From: DATJGF01 sp035495315
GTDB taxonomy: Bacteria; Verrucomicrobiota; Verrucomicrobiia; Limisphaerales; UBA8199
NCBI GenBank assembly: GCA_035495315.1
Contig: DATJGF010000234.1
Location: 38,834-102,833 of the forward strand
DNA: 64,000 bases
Direction: 5' to 3'
Below are positions 33,540 to 43,181 of this stretch, one piece after another. The notes under the pieces are model-generated. The model ran no database searches. It worked only from the letters and a program-made list of their open reading frames with translations, and was not told the DNA's origin. Numbering within the stretch: the first letter of the stretch is position 1; every line of letters starts with the position of its first letter. The position numbers and the translations under genes are program-made.

Positions 33540-34354
33540 GCTTTCGACGACACAGAACGTGGAACGGGCGCGCGTAGTTTCTTATAAACCCAGGTTTCCA
33601 ACGGGCGCAACGGGCGCAGCCATTTATACAACGGGGAATAGATCAGCCGGATTCGCAACACAGAGAGGAACATCGTCAGCGAGGAGCGGAACAGTGAAGC
33701 AGTGACTTTCGATCCAATTTTGTCGGTCCATTCGGTAGGCACTTCGAGCACCGAAAAGCCGGCATGTTTGAGCGAATAAAGCAAGTTCACATCAAAGGCC
33801 AGGTCGGCGATGCGGAGCGAAGAATGAATCTTCTCCACGGCCGCACGGCGCATCACCTTGCAGGGGCACTGCGTATCTTTGATGTGCATTCCAAAGAAGG
33901 TTTCAACCACCAAATGAAAGCAGCGGCTGGCGAAGCGGCGCACCCGGGTTTGGGCCTGATGAAGCACGGCGCCAGGCAACCAGCGCGAGCCAATGACGCA
34001 GTCAGCCCGATCGAGCAGTTTAACCAACGCATGAAAAGCGGCGGGAGGAGACGCGCCGTCAGCATCAACGTAGCCGACGACATCGGCGGTTGGGGCCAGT
34101 TTGAGGCCCTCGATCAGGGCCCCGCCTTTGCCGATCGGATCGGGAAAATCCAGCGCGCTAATGACCGGAAAATCGGCCGCCACCGTTTTGACCACCCCGA
34201 GAGTGTTATCCCGACAGCCGTTGAGCACCACCACGAGCTGGAACTTGCCGCGGTACTGCTGACCGAAGTACTGGCCGAACTCCCGCAAGACCGGCTCAAT
34301 GCGGCGTTCTTCATTATAGGCGGGGATTAAAAGCAGCAGGCTCGGTTCGGTCAC
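33527..34354 (-). CDS. Family 2 glycosyltransferase (dolichyl-phosphate sugar synthase-like)
   Basis: 275 residues. The GT-A fold opens with LLLIPAYNEERRIEPVL (the N-terminal nucleotide-sugar signature), then FQLVVVLNGCRDNTLGVV and a metal-binding DAD in VGYVDADGASPPAA, followed by the acceptor region (CPCKVMRRAAVEKIHSSL). A C-terminal basic stretch (IRLIYSPLYKWLRPLRPLETWVYKKLRAP) may touch the membrane. This pattern resembles dolichyl-phosphate-glucose/mannose synthases, which charge a polyprenyl carrier. Stop codon lies in the inverted TAATCC repeat; 5 bp downstream of the NtrC-type gene in the same direction. Confidence 0.87.
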   Translation of the reverse strand: MTEPSLLLLIPAYNEERRIEPVLREFGQYFGQQYRGKFQLVVVLNGCRDNTLGVVKTVAADFPVISALDFPDPIGKGGALIEGLKLAPTADVVGYVDADGASPPAAFHALVKLLDRADCVIGSRWLPGAVLHQAQTRVRRFASRCFHLVVETFFGMHIKDTQCPCKVMRRAAVEKIHSSLRIADLAFDVNLLYSLKHAGFSVLEVPTEWTDKIGSKVTASLFRSSLTMFLSVLRIRLIYSPLYKWLRPLRPLETWVYKKLRAPVPRSVSSKARLD

Positions 34355-34359
34355 GTAGA

Positions 34360-35802
34360 TTACTTGATGCTTAGCTCACGCTGAATCCCGAACTTCTCCA
34401 CCCGCTTGCGCAGGGTAGCACGGGTTATGCCCAGCAGCTTGGCGGCGTGCAACTGGTTCCCACTGGTTTCTTTCAACGCCTGGATTACCAGTTCGCGTTC
34501 GACCGCAGGAATGATTTTTAATTTCGGATCGCGCCGGGCCCATTGGAATAACTGGCGGGCCAATGCCGCCGTATCGGAAGCGCCCCCTTCGGCGGGGCCA
34601 GACGCCAGCTGGTTTGCGCTGACAGTCACTCCCTGGCCGGAAATTTCGACCGGGAGTTCGGAAGCGAGGATCGCCTCTCCCTTGGCCATTACCAGCGCCC
34701 GCCGCACGACATTCTCCAATTCGCGCACATTGCCCGGCCAATGATATTTTTCCAGCGCCTTGAGCGCCGCCGGAGCTATCGAACGCGGCGGTCCCGCCTG
34801 GTCTTTCGCGAATTTCCTCAAGAAATAATTTACCAGCAAGCGGATATCGTCGCGCCGCTCGCGCAACGGCGGAATGTGGATGCGCACCACATTCAGCCGG
34901 TAAAACAAATCCTCACGAAATTGCCTTGTCGCCACCGCTTGCTCCAGCGCCTTGTTCGTCGCGGCGATAATCCGCACCTCGACTTTGATCGGTTGATTGC
35001 CGCCCACCCGTTCAAAAGTGCCCGACTGCAGTACGCGCAGAATTTTGGTTTGGGTCGCCGGCGTCATGTCCCCGATTTCGTCCAGGAACAACGTGCCTCG
35101 ATTGCATTGTTCGAATTTGCCAATCCGTTGCAAGGTGGCCCCGGTGAACGCGCCACGTTCATGGCCGAAAAGTTCGCTCTCAAGCAACTGTTCTGGGATG
35201 GCCGCGCAATTGACCGCGAGAAACGGTTGCTGGTTCCGATTGCTATGGCAATAGATCGCGCGGGCAACCAGTTCCTTCCCGGTGCCGCTTTCACCGGTAA
35301 TCAATGCCGTCGCGTCCGATGCCGCCAACTGGCCGATCAACTTAAACACCTGTTGCATCGGCTCGCTGCGTCCGACGATCCCCAACTCGTAATCTTCGCT
35401 TTCCAGCAGCGGCTGGTAAGAAACCACTTGACGCATGTCGCGCGCGGCTTTCAGCGCGTTGGTGACAATCTCCTTGAGTTTCGGCACATCAAACGGCTTG
35501 AGCAGGTAATCATACGCGCCGAGTTTCATCGCCTCGATCGCTGTTTGGGTTGTCCCATACGCCGTCATCAGGATCACCAGCAGCTTCGAATCCATCTGCC
35601 GGATCCGCCGCAGCGTTTCTAAACCCGTCATACCACCCATCCGCACGTCCATCATTACCAGGTCCGGCTTCAGCTTCGGTATGAGACGCAGCCCTTCTTC
35701 CCCACTCGATGCCGCGCTTAACTCGACCTCGGGCGAATCAAAGATCCGCTGAAACGAGTATTGCACGTCGACTTCATCATCAATTAGCAGCACTTTGCTC
35801 AC
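34360..35802 (-). CDS. NtrC-family sigma-54-dependent response regulator
   Basis: 480 residues. Receiver domain ~1-120 with acid pocket LIDDE (Asp8, Asp9), phospho-acceptor Asp52 in LVMMDVRM and Lys in DYLLKPF. AAA+ domain ~145-385: Walker A GESGTGKE, sigma-54 contact loop GAFTGA, Walker B GTLFLDEIGD, and the sensor R in FREDLFYRLNVV. C-terminal Fis-type HTH, SGNQLHAAKLLGITRATLRKRVEKFGI (~440-475). It should open sigma-54 promoters after phosphorylation by a partner histidine kinase, none of which adjoins. Its stop is 5 bp before the GT2 gene, so the two are probably cotranscribed. Confidence 0.95.
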   Translation of the reverse strand: MSKVLLIDDEVDVQYSFQRIFDSPEVELSAASSGEEGLRLIPKLKPDLVMMDVRMGGMTGLETLRRIRQMDSKLLVILMTAYGTTQTAIEAMKLGAYDYLLKPFDVPKLKEIVTNALKAARDMRQVVSYQPLLESEDYELGIVGRSEPMQQVFKLIGQLAASDATALITGESGTGKELVARAIYCHSNRNQQPFLAVNCAAIPEQLLESELFGHERGAFTGATLQRIGKFEQCNRGTLFLDEIGDMTPATQTKILRVLQSGTFERVGGNQPIKVEVRIIAATNKALEQAVATRQFREDLFYRLNVVRIHIPPLRERRDDIRLLVNYFLRKFAKDQAGPPRSIAPAALKALEKYHWPGNVRELENVVRRALVMAKGEAILASELPVEISGQGVTVSANQLASGPAEGGASDTAALARQLFQWARRDPKLKIIPAVERELVIQALKETSGNQLHAAKLLGITRATLRKRVEKFGIQRELSIK

Positions 35803-35889
35803 AAGCTATCCACAAGTTGTCAGGATTCTCAGTGCTAAAGATAATCAATCGACAGCTTTCGCATAGAACATTTTTATGGTTCAACCTTT

Positions 35890-35960
35890 TCGGAAGGCCG
35901 ACCTCCGCGAGCCCAAGCATCTCCCTTTGTTTTTGGGCCTCGAAGAGCTCGGCCTTCCGA
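35890..35960. repeat. Imperfect inverted repeat (TCGGAAGGCCGA type)
   Basis: Left arm starts TCGGAAGGCCGACCTC at 35890; right arm ends GAGCTCGGCCTTCCGA at ~35960. The first 12 bp pair perfectly and the inner part pairs with a few mismatches. A half-copy with the same TCGGAAGGCCGAG core occurs at 8217-8232. The 35803-36179 gap holds nothing else that can be supported. Confidence 0.65.
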
Positions 35961-36179
35961 CTCGTTTGCCGTCAAACAAATCTCTAATACCAGCACTTCG
36001 AAAAATTAGGGTTTGTACCCCATACAAGCCGGGGAGGTCGGCTGATACTCTGCAGTTAAATTTGCAGGCAGCAACTCCGCAGCGACGACGGCAACCGACT
36101 TCTAAGCGGGCACAGGCGTTCGAACATGTGGCAAAGGCGCGGGGCGGCAGAACCAGAATCAAACACGAAAGGCAAGACT

Positions 36180-36686
36180 ATGGCAGCGAAATCCAGAAAT
36201 CATCGAGCAACCACGGCAACGAGTGAAGCAACCCGGCCGCTAAACGCTATGGCCAACCAGGCCAGGCACAATTATGAACAGGCCGTACGCACCGGCCAAC
36301 GTTTCCAGGAAGAGGCCGGCCAATGGTGGACGCGCGTACTCGGCCAGGCGATGACCGCGGCGGATTGGCAAAGGCAATTCGCACGGTTGACGGCCATCTC
36401 CAGCAATGCGATGCCGTTGGCCCAAAAGCGCCTCGAGGAAACAATGCAATTGATGGAGAAGACCGGTCGCACCAGCGCAGAGCTCATGAGAAAGGCCCTC
36501 GATGCTGTCCAAACCGCCGGAGTCGCCGAGTCGCAGGCAAAATGGATGGATTTCTGGAGCTCCTCGATGAAAGCGGTTCAGTCCAATGTCGAGGCCATCA
36601 CCGAGCTGAACACGCACACGATCGATTCCTGGATCGACTTTGTGCGGAAGAATGCCGAGGTCGCGCAAACGGCGAAAGCCGCCTAG
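36180..36686 (+). CDS. Phasin family protein (PHA granule-associated)
   Basis: 168 residues from the ATG at 36180 (AAAGG precedes it). The protein is almost all helix, without Cys: NAMANQARHNYEQAVRTGQRFQEEAGQWWTRVLGQAM, then RLTAISSNAMPLAQKRLEETMQLMEKTGRTSAELMRKAL. Phasins coat polyhydroxyalkanoate granules and regulate their size. The family itself is poorly conserved, so the call leans on the helical heptad pattern and on the neighbours: acetyl-CoA acetyltransferase 230 bp downstream, then PhaE-like and PhaC genes. Confidence 0.82.
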   Translation: MAAKSRNHRATTATSEATRPLNAMANQARHNYEQAVRTGQRFQEEAGQWWTRVLGQAMTAADWQRQFARLTAISSNAMPLAQKRLEETMQLMEKTGRTSAELMRKALDAVQTAGVAESQAKWMDFWSSSMKAVQSNVEAITELNTHTIDSWIDFVRKNAEVAQTAKAA

Positions 36687-36915
36687 CGCTTAACTCATCA
36701 TTCGAGCAAGCCGGTTCGAGCGCCTCGGCGTAGAATCAACCGGTTTCAAAATCGAGAAACGACGCAATATGTTTCGGTGAGCTCGTTCTGAAAATTCGTT
36801 AACGCGGCCGAGTCGCCAAACCGGGCGATCGGAACGGACTAGAAATAATTTAGATCAGGCCAGCCTAAAGAATCGAGCAACTTGCAATCACAAACCACAG
36901 CATGTAGGAAATACT

Positions 36916-38094
36916 ATGAATAATGAGGTGTATCTCAGCGGTGCAGTTCGGACCCCCATCGGAACATTTTGCGGCAGCCTGGAATCAGTTCCGGCGCCGG
37001 CCTTGGGCAGCGCAGTTGTCAAAGCCGCCATTGCGCGGGCTGGCGTTCCTGCGGAGCAGGTGAATGAAGTCATTTTCGGCAACGTCGTCAGCGCCGGCCT
37101 TGGCCAGAACGTAGCCCGCCAGGTGACGATTGGCGCCGGATTGAGTCCCACGGTAGGTGCAACATCAGTCAACAAAGTCTGTGGCTCGGGCCTCAAATCC
37201 GTCATGTTGGCAGCCCAAGCCATCCAGTGCGGCGATGCTTCGATGATCGTCGCCGGCGGGACCGAAAACATGTCCCGCGCCCCCTACCTTCTCGAGAAGG
37301 CTCGCAGCGGCTACCGCATGGGCAACGGCGAGTTGGTCGACACGATGATCCGCGATGGGCTATGGGACGTATATAAGAATGTACACATGGGTTTGTGCGG
37401 AGATCGCTGCGCGGAAAAATACGGGTTCACACGGGAGCAACAGGATGAGTTTGCGGTCACCAGCTTCAAGCGCGCCCTCGAGGCAGCCAAAAAAGGGAGC
37501 TTTGCGCGCGAAATAGAACCCATCGCGGTGAAGGCCGGTAAAGAGACAGTCATGGTTGGCGAAGACGAGAATCCGAAGAAATTCAACGAGGAAAAGCTCC
37601 GGAAACTGCGACCGGCTTTCGGTGAGAAAGGAACTGTGACAGCCGGCAACGCCTCGAGCATCAACGATGGCGCGGCGGCCGTAGTAGTGCTGTCGGGCGA
37701 AAAGGTCAAGCAGCTGGCCCTCAAGCCGCAGGCCAAAATCCTGGGTTATGCGACATATTCCCGAGAACCGGAATGGTTCACGCTGGCGCCGATTGGCGCG
37801 ATTGAAAAACTTCTCAACAAGCTTTCGCTGAGCGTCGCGCAAATCGATCTGTTCGAAATCAACGAGGCATTCTCCGTTGTCCCGATGGCGGCAATGAAGG
37901 AATTGCACATTCCTTTCCAGAAAGTAAACGTCCATGGTGGCGCAGTGGCGCTGGGTCATCCCATTGGCGCCAGCGGCGCTCGCACCTTGACCACGCTGCT
38001 CAATGCGCTCAAAGAGCGCGGCGGACGCGTGGGAATAAACTGTTTGTGCATTGGCGGCGGTGAGGCCGTCGCGATGGCCGTCGAACTCTGTTAG
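36916..38094 (+). CDS. phaA: Acetyl-CoA acetyltransferase (thiolase)
   Basis: 392 residues, the normal length of a biosynthetic thiolase. Catalytic residues: Cys89 in NKVCGSGLKS (nucleophile that takes the acetyl group), His348 in ALGHPIGASGAR and Cys378 in CLCIGGG (base and acid). The first domain begins VYLSGAVRTPIGTF and the fold signature NEAFSVVPMA is near 316. It condenses two acetyl-CoA into acetoacetyl-CoA, the first step of polyhydroxybutyrate synthesis. Its place before phaE/phaC supports phaA over the degradative atoB. No phaB (acetoacetyl-CoA reductase) is seen in the window. Confidence 0.93.
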   Translation: MNNEVYLSGAVRTPIGTFCGSLESVPAPALGSAVVKAAIARAGVPAEQVNEVIFGNVVSAGLGQNVARQVTIGAGLSPTVGATSVNKVCGSGLKSVMLAAQAIQCGDASMIVAGGTENMSRAPYLLEKARSGYRMGNGELVDTMIRDGLWDVYKNVHMGLCGDRCAEKYGFTREQQDEFAVTSFKRALEAAKKGSFAREIEPIAVKAGKETVMVGEDENPKKFNEEKLRKLRPAFGEKGTVTAGNASSINDGAAAVVVLSGEKVKQLALKPQAKILGYATYSREPEWFTLAPIGAIEKLLNKLSLSVAQIDLFEINEAFSVVPMAAMKELHIPFQKVNVHGGAVALGHPIGASGARTLTTLLNALKERGGRVGINCLCIGGGEAVAMAVELC

Positions 38095-38162
38095 CGCGCC
38101 AGGGAGAACTGATAGGCCTGGTATAGCCGTCATCGTGAAACGCCGGCAATCGGACAACACCT

Positions 38163-38645
38163 ATGGACGAGACCTTTGAAAAGACGGCCGAGCAAGCCGC
38201 GGCCTTTCAGAAAATCTGGATGGATTCAGCTTCCAAAATGATTCAGGCCGGCCTCGCCGCTGGGCCCAATTCTGCCCCACCCGAAGTCTTGCGCCAGATT
38301 CGCAGCGGAGTCTTTCAAGCGCTGGCCGAATCCTGGGAGGAATTCATGCGCTCACCCCAATTTCTCGAGGGGATGAAGCAATGGATGGAGAACGCGGTCG
38401 CTTTCCGCAAAGTCACGGGCGAATTTCTGGCCAAAGCGCGCAACGAAATGCAGGCCCCCTCCAGAGACGATATCGATACCATCATGCTCAATATCCGGCA
38501 TATGGAGAAACGGCTCTTGGATCGCATCGAAGATCTCTGCCAACAGGTTGAAGCCTTAAAAGCCGCCGCGCATCGCAATCCCATCCCGCGCAAGCGGAAG
38601 AGTCCACGCGCGCCGCAAAGAACCAGGAAAACAACCACCCAATGA
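38163..38645 (+). CDS. phaE: PhaE-like class III PHA synthase accessory subunit
   Basis: 160 residues, helical and without signal peptide: QAAAFQKIWMDSASKMIQAGLAAG at the N-terminus, then VFQALAESWEEFMRSPQFLEGMKQWMENAVAF, then a coiled-coil end (DIDTIMLNIRHMEKRLLDRIEDLCQQVEAL) and a basic tail. PhaE is the non-catalytic partner of PhaC in class III synthases. The short length against the ~350 residues of Allochromatium PhaE suggests a reduced variant. Its stop overlaps the phaC start by 4 bp (ATGA), which ties the two translationally. Confidence 0.8.
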   Translation: MDETFEKTAEQAAAFQKIWMDSASKMIQAGLAAGPNSAPPEVLRQIRSGVFQALAESWEEFMRSPQFLEGMKQWMENAVAFRKVTGEFLAKARNEMQAPSRDDIDTIMLNIRHMEKRLLDRIEDLCQQVEALKAAAHRNPIPRKRKSPRAPQRTRKTTTQ

Positions 38646-39739
38646 ACCAAACCACCGATTTCCTCAACCCCTGGGTCCAATGGCAAAAAACGGTTTTAGC
38701 TGAAAGCTCCGCTGCCATCGGGCGCATGGCCAATCTGCCGACGCTCTGGCATCGTGCCCAGAGCATACGCAAGGGCGTCACCCCCTCGACCACGGTTTAC
38801 GAAGAAGACCGGCTCAAAGTGCGGCATTACGTCGGCACCGAAAAGCCGCGGTATCGCACCCCGGTCGTATTCATTTATGCGCTGGTCAACCGGCCATATA
38901 TCCTCGATCTGAAGAAAGGACGCAGCGTCGTTGCCAACTTCGTCGAACACGGTTTCGATACCTATCTCGTCGATTGGGGCATTCCCACCCCCGCAGACCG
39001 GCACCTCACCCTGGACGATTACATTAACGGCTACATGGTCAACGTGCTCGATTACTTACGCGAGCGCACAGGATGCGAGCAAGTAAATGTCCTCGGCTAC
39101 TGCATGGGCGGAACCATGAGCGCCATGTTCACCGCCTTGCACGGCGAACGGGTTAAAAACTTAATCCTCCTCGCCGCACCAATCGATTTTGCAGCGCACG
39201 ACGGTCTGCTCAGCGTCTGGACACGTCCCGAAAACTTCGATGTCGATAAATTTGTCGATGCTTTCGGCAACTGCCCGCCTGAATTCCTGCAGGCAACATT
39301 TCTCTTGCTGCGACCCGTTGGCAATCTCATCGAGAAGCCAATCAATTTCTACGAGCACATGCACGAGGAAAAATTTATCGATGATTTTTTGACCACCGAA
39401 AGCTGGTTGAATGACAACATCGCTGTCCCCGGCGAGGTTTATCGGCAATTTGTAAAATATTTGTATCAGCAGAATCTCCTCACTCAAAACCGCATGCCCG
39501 TCGGCAAGCATATCGTCAACCTGCAGAATATCACTTGCCCGGTGCTCAATATCATGGCCGGCAAAGACGATCTGGTGCCCTGCTCGCAAGGTACACCCTT
39601 CAACGACCTCGTCGGCTCGAAAGATCGCAAAACAATCCTCCTGGAAGGCAGTGGCCACATCGGCCTGGCGATCGGCGGCCGCGCCCAAAAAGAGGTCTGG
39701 CCGCAGGCCTGCCAATGGCTCGCTCAGCGAACCGACTAA
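38642..39739 (+). CDS. phaC: Class III polyhydroxyalkanoate synthase catalytic subunit
   Basis: 365 residues, the right length for class III PhaC. The lipase-like box is GYCMGG with Cys154 as nucleophile, with Asp310 (AGKDDLVP) and His339 (GSGHIGL) completing the triad; these match Allochromatium Cys149, Asp302 and His331 with a constant small offset. It polymerises (R)-3-hydroxyacyl-CoA into granule polymer in the cytoplasm. PhaE-like subunit upstream overlaps by 4 bp. The phasin and thiolase genes complete most of the pathway. Confidence 0.94.
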   Translation: MNQTTDFLNPWVQWQKTVLAESSAAIGRMANLPTLWHRAQSIRKGVTPSTTVYEEDRLKVRHYVGTEKPRYRTPVVFIYALVNRPYILDLKKGRSVVANFVEHGFDTYLVDWGIPTPADRHLTLDDYINGYMVNVLDYLRERTGCEQVNVLGYCMGGTMSAMFTALHGERVKNLILLAAPIDFAAHDGLLSVWTRPENFDVDKFVDAFGNCPPEFLQATFLLLRPVGNLIEKPINFYEHMHEEKFIDDFLTTESWLNDNIAVPGEVYRQFVKYLYQQNLLTQNRMPVGKHIVNLQNITCPVLNIMAGKDDLVPCSQGTPFNDLVGSKDRKTILLEGSGHIGLAIGGRAQKEVWPQACQWLAQRTD

Positions 39740-39845
39740 TACCACAGTAGCAATTTAACTTCCGTCAGGCCTACTCACAACGCGGTCGGTGAGAGGAACC
39801 ACACTCTGAACTCGCCATAAACTCATTTTGCATCCGAATGGAAAC

Positions 39846-42800
39846 TCATGGCACGCTGTGGCTCGCGCGATAGAAACGCTGGCCTGCTTCGCTGGCTTGG
39901 GCGTCCACAAATGGCACGGGCACTTCGCCAGCTCCAGACACATTTGTCAGAATCAGCCAGTCGCTCAGATTGGAGGAGCTCTCGATTCGGTAAGTGGTAC
40001 CAGCCAAGCCAATGAACCAACCCCGAATCACATCCCCTGGAGAGAGACTGACAATCTGCCCCGCAAATGGGGCGCCCTCATACTTCGACACGCGATGAGC
40101 AAAATCCCAGGCATAGCCCACATAAACAGCTCCGTTTCTGTCAATCGCCACAGAGTCGCCAGGCAGGGAAGCATCAGACCAAAGCGTTTCGCCTTGCGGC
40201 GAATATGCGACGATGCCGGCGAAGCCGGTCACATAAATGCTGCCGACCTGATCCATCGCTACTGCGCATGCTTTGATTGGAACATTGGCTGGACTAAATC
40301 TTCTGGCCCAGAGTTCGTGGCCGGCTTTCGAGTACTTGATCGTCAAGTAATAGAATCGTGGTTGCGATTGGACGTACCCGGCAACCACAACGTTGCCATC
40401 CCGGTCTATCAAAGCACCCAACGGGAAAAGGTAGTCCTGGTCTGCTCCCGTGAACTGAGCCGCCCAAAGCAAAGCCCCTGCGGAGTCATATTTCAACGTC
40501 ATGAAGCTGGCGTAGCCATTGGTTCGGATCGATGCACTCGCCACGACAATATTCCCATCAGCATCGAGCGCTAGCCCCCTGGTTGTATCATCCCGGTGCG
40601 CGGGGCCGTCAAAAGTTCGAACCCAGAGCAGGTGCCCTGCTTGGTCATACTTGACTATCAATACGTCCATGTTCTGGTCGGGGCCGGTGCTGCCTGCGAG
40701 AATCAGATTCCCCAGAGAATCCATCGCGACTCCAGCCTCGACGCTGTTGAAGGTGTTCGTATCGGTGTAGTCAGCCCGCCACACCTGGTGCCCGTTCGCG
40801 TCCAGACGCAGCATCACGAGGTGCTGATTCCCCCAACCACCAGTAGAGCCCGCCACATAAAGGTCCCCGTTGGGGCTTGGCACCAGACCTCCAAGCCAGT
40901 CATCGCCTGGACGCTCGAAGCGAAAGGATTGACGCCACTCCACTGCGCCTTTAGCAGACACTTTGGCAAGCCTCCATTCTGCGTAACTGTCGGCCCCGTA
41001 CTCACTCGCGCCTGCAAATACCCCATTTGTTGCGGCCAGGGCAAGCTGCTGCGCAGGGACTTCCGGAAGCGCCCACTCAAGCCCTCCCGTTCCTGTAAGG
41101 GCACTCAGGTTGTCTAATGCGCCAGCGAAAATGCTCCCGTCTCGCGCGGGGAGCGTAGCGGAACTGGCGCTCATCCGCAGGCCAGTCTGAACGTTGGTAC
41201 TCCAAGCCAGCCGGTAAGACGTGAATACAGACACATGGGCGACAGAACTCGTCACCGAGCCCGCCAGGGAAGAGATGACCACGTCGTAATCACCGGCTTG
41301 AGATAGTTTCACGTTCTCCATCGTGAGGACGGGACCATCAACACCGCGAATCGGGATACCGCCATACCTCCAGACATATTGCAGGGACGAGGTTCCAGTC
41401 GTGGCAACGGAAAGCGCGAAGCCGCTGCCGATGACCGTGCTGGTCGCCTCAGGTTGTTGCACGATTACAGGCATACTTGCAACAACCACCGTCGCCGAGG
41501 CGCTCTGGGCGACGCCGACCGAATTACCGACGCTGACCACGTACTCCCCGGCGTCTGCTGGTTGCACGTTGGTGATGGTCAGAACGGACGTGGTACCGGA
41601 CCCGAGCGGAGTTCCGTTCCGCATCCAGTGGAAGGTCAAAGGTAAACTTCCTTCCGCTTCGACCACGAGCCTAAGTTCCGTCCCAGCGACAAACGTAGTT
41701 GACGCTGGAGGCTTCTTAATCGTGGGGGCGCCGACCACGGGCACATCCCGGCAGCGCATGACCATCGCCGGGGCATTGGTGGGGCCAAACCAAGTGGGTG
41801 CTGCCAAGATAAGCTCGCCTTCGGCGGCCAGTGTCAGCGCCGCTGAGCCCATCTGCGCTCCCACGGAATTAGTTAGTGTCTGGCCCCAGAGCAGTGTTCC
41901 CAAAGAGTCGAACTTCAGCAGGGCACCCAGCCCGGGCGAATCCAAAACGCTGACGTAGCTGTTCCCCGGCGGGTCGAAAACCGCAGCCGCCACAATACTG
42001 GGCGCAGTACGTGAGACCCATTGCAGCGCTCCGTCTGGCCCAAATTTCAGCACGGTCGGGGCAAGTCGGTAAGTGTAGCCAGTAGCTCTAGCCACAATGT
42101 ACATATTTCTACCCTGGTCTAATCCGCTCGCCAAGGCGCGATCCAAAGTCTGAACATCTCCCACTGGGTTCCAGAAAAGGCTCAGCCACGCGGCCGCTCC
42201 TTCGGGGGAGTATTTGATCGCGGCGAGATTAGGCCACTTGTTCCCACCGGCGTAGATGTTGCCGACCGGGTCCAGCGCCAGAACTTCCGGATGAATCTGA
42301 AAGTCCTGCCAAACCAACGTGCCTTCCGGTGTATACTTAGAGAGGCTGTTTCCCCCTTGCACAATAATTGCACCCGCTGAATCAAGCTGAATCGACACCA
42401 TATCGTAAGCCGCTGCCCGCCAGAACGCCGTCAGGCCCCCATTTGATGAGGACCTGGTATCCACCTACAATAACGTTGCCTCCCGCATCCAGCACTGCTG
42501 CGTTAGGACTCACGCCGCCGCCGATGGCGCGTTGCCACAACACGTCTCCGGCGGGATTGTACTTCGTAACCCACCAGGTGTCACACACCACCGATTCACC
42601 GAGGCCGTTAACGGCCAATACCTGAGGCGGGCCAAGTCCCGAAACCGCCCAGAGTTGGTGGCCTGTAACGTCGATTTTCACCAACCTGAATCCGGCGGAC
42701 CCTACAGAACCCAAAACGAAGGTGTTGGTTTGGGCATCCAATTGAAGGCCGACGATTCGGTCGACATTGATTTGAGAGCTCCATTCGATCTCCAAACCCG

Positions 42801-42894
42801 CCCATGCCCGCCATGAAGCACAAGCCAGGGAAAGCACAACGAAAATCGCGCGCGTTAAGCGGTGCCCCACCAATGGCTCCATTGCTCTAGCCAT
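39846..42894 (-). pseudogene. Secreted SBBP-repeat/Ig-like protein interrupted by a frameshift
   Basis: Two overlapping minus-strand frames make one protein of ~1000 residues. The first (42894 to 42382) has a signal peptide (MARAMEPLVGHRLTRAIFVVLSL...) and beta-propeller repeats, and stops after GGYQVLIKWGPDG...; the second continues from ~42464 to 39846. The two match as one chain if a base is removed near the C5 tract at 42436-42440. The product contains SBBP-type propeller repeats (MDSLGNLILAGSTGPDQNMDVLIVKYDQAGHLLWVRTFDG), two Ig-like domains (~240-420) and a final domain (SGLAGTTYRIESSSNLSDW) seen in verrucomicrobial exoproteins. Whether the break is real or a sequencing error cannot be told here. 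Confidence 0.75.
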
Positions 42895-43073
42895 AACTCA
42901 CTGCGAATCCCAAGCGGGTTCGGAGCAGTATTAGGCTACTCCTCAGGAGCTCCCAATCGCAAGGAAACATTGTCAGGCCCGCTGTAGCATGAGCCACGCA
43001 ACCCGGAGATGCAGTTCGTCGGAGCAACCTCCGGTGCAATTCGTCGCACAGTAATGAAATCGGAGGCCGCAAA

Positions 43074-43115
43074 CGTTCAATTTCCGATTCTCAATTTTCG
43101 ATTTCCAATTGCAAT
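43074..43115. repeat. Short run of degenerate 7-bp repeats
   Basis: Heptamers CAATTTC, CGATTCT, CAATTTT, CGATTTC, CAATTGC follow one another, in a single orientation. It resembles one arm of the inverted heptamer elements at 8983 and 30731. Next to the terminator of the following gene. Confidence 0.6.
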
Positions 43116-43124
43116 GGCGACCAG

Positions 43125-43157
43125 TCAAAAAAAGGGCCGGGCAAACGCCCGGCCCTT
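43125..43157 (-). terminator. Intrinsic terminator of the 1129-residue exoprotein gene
   Basis: On the minus strand a perfect 11-bp stem AAGGGCCGGGC/GCCCGGCCCTT (43132-43142 with 43147-43157, loop 4 nt) is followed by a run of seven T. This is a textbook rho-independent terminator placed 25 bp after the stop at 43182. Confidence 0.93.
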
Positions 43158-43181
43158 ATGGAGGAGTTATCTGTTAGCAAA

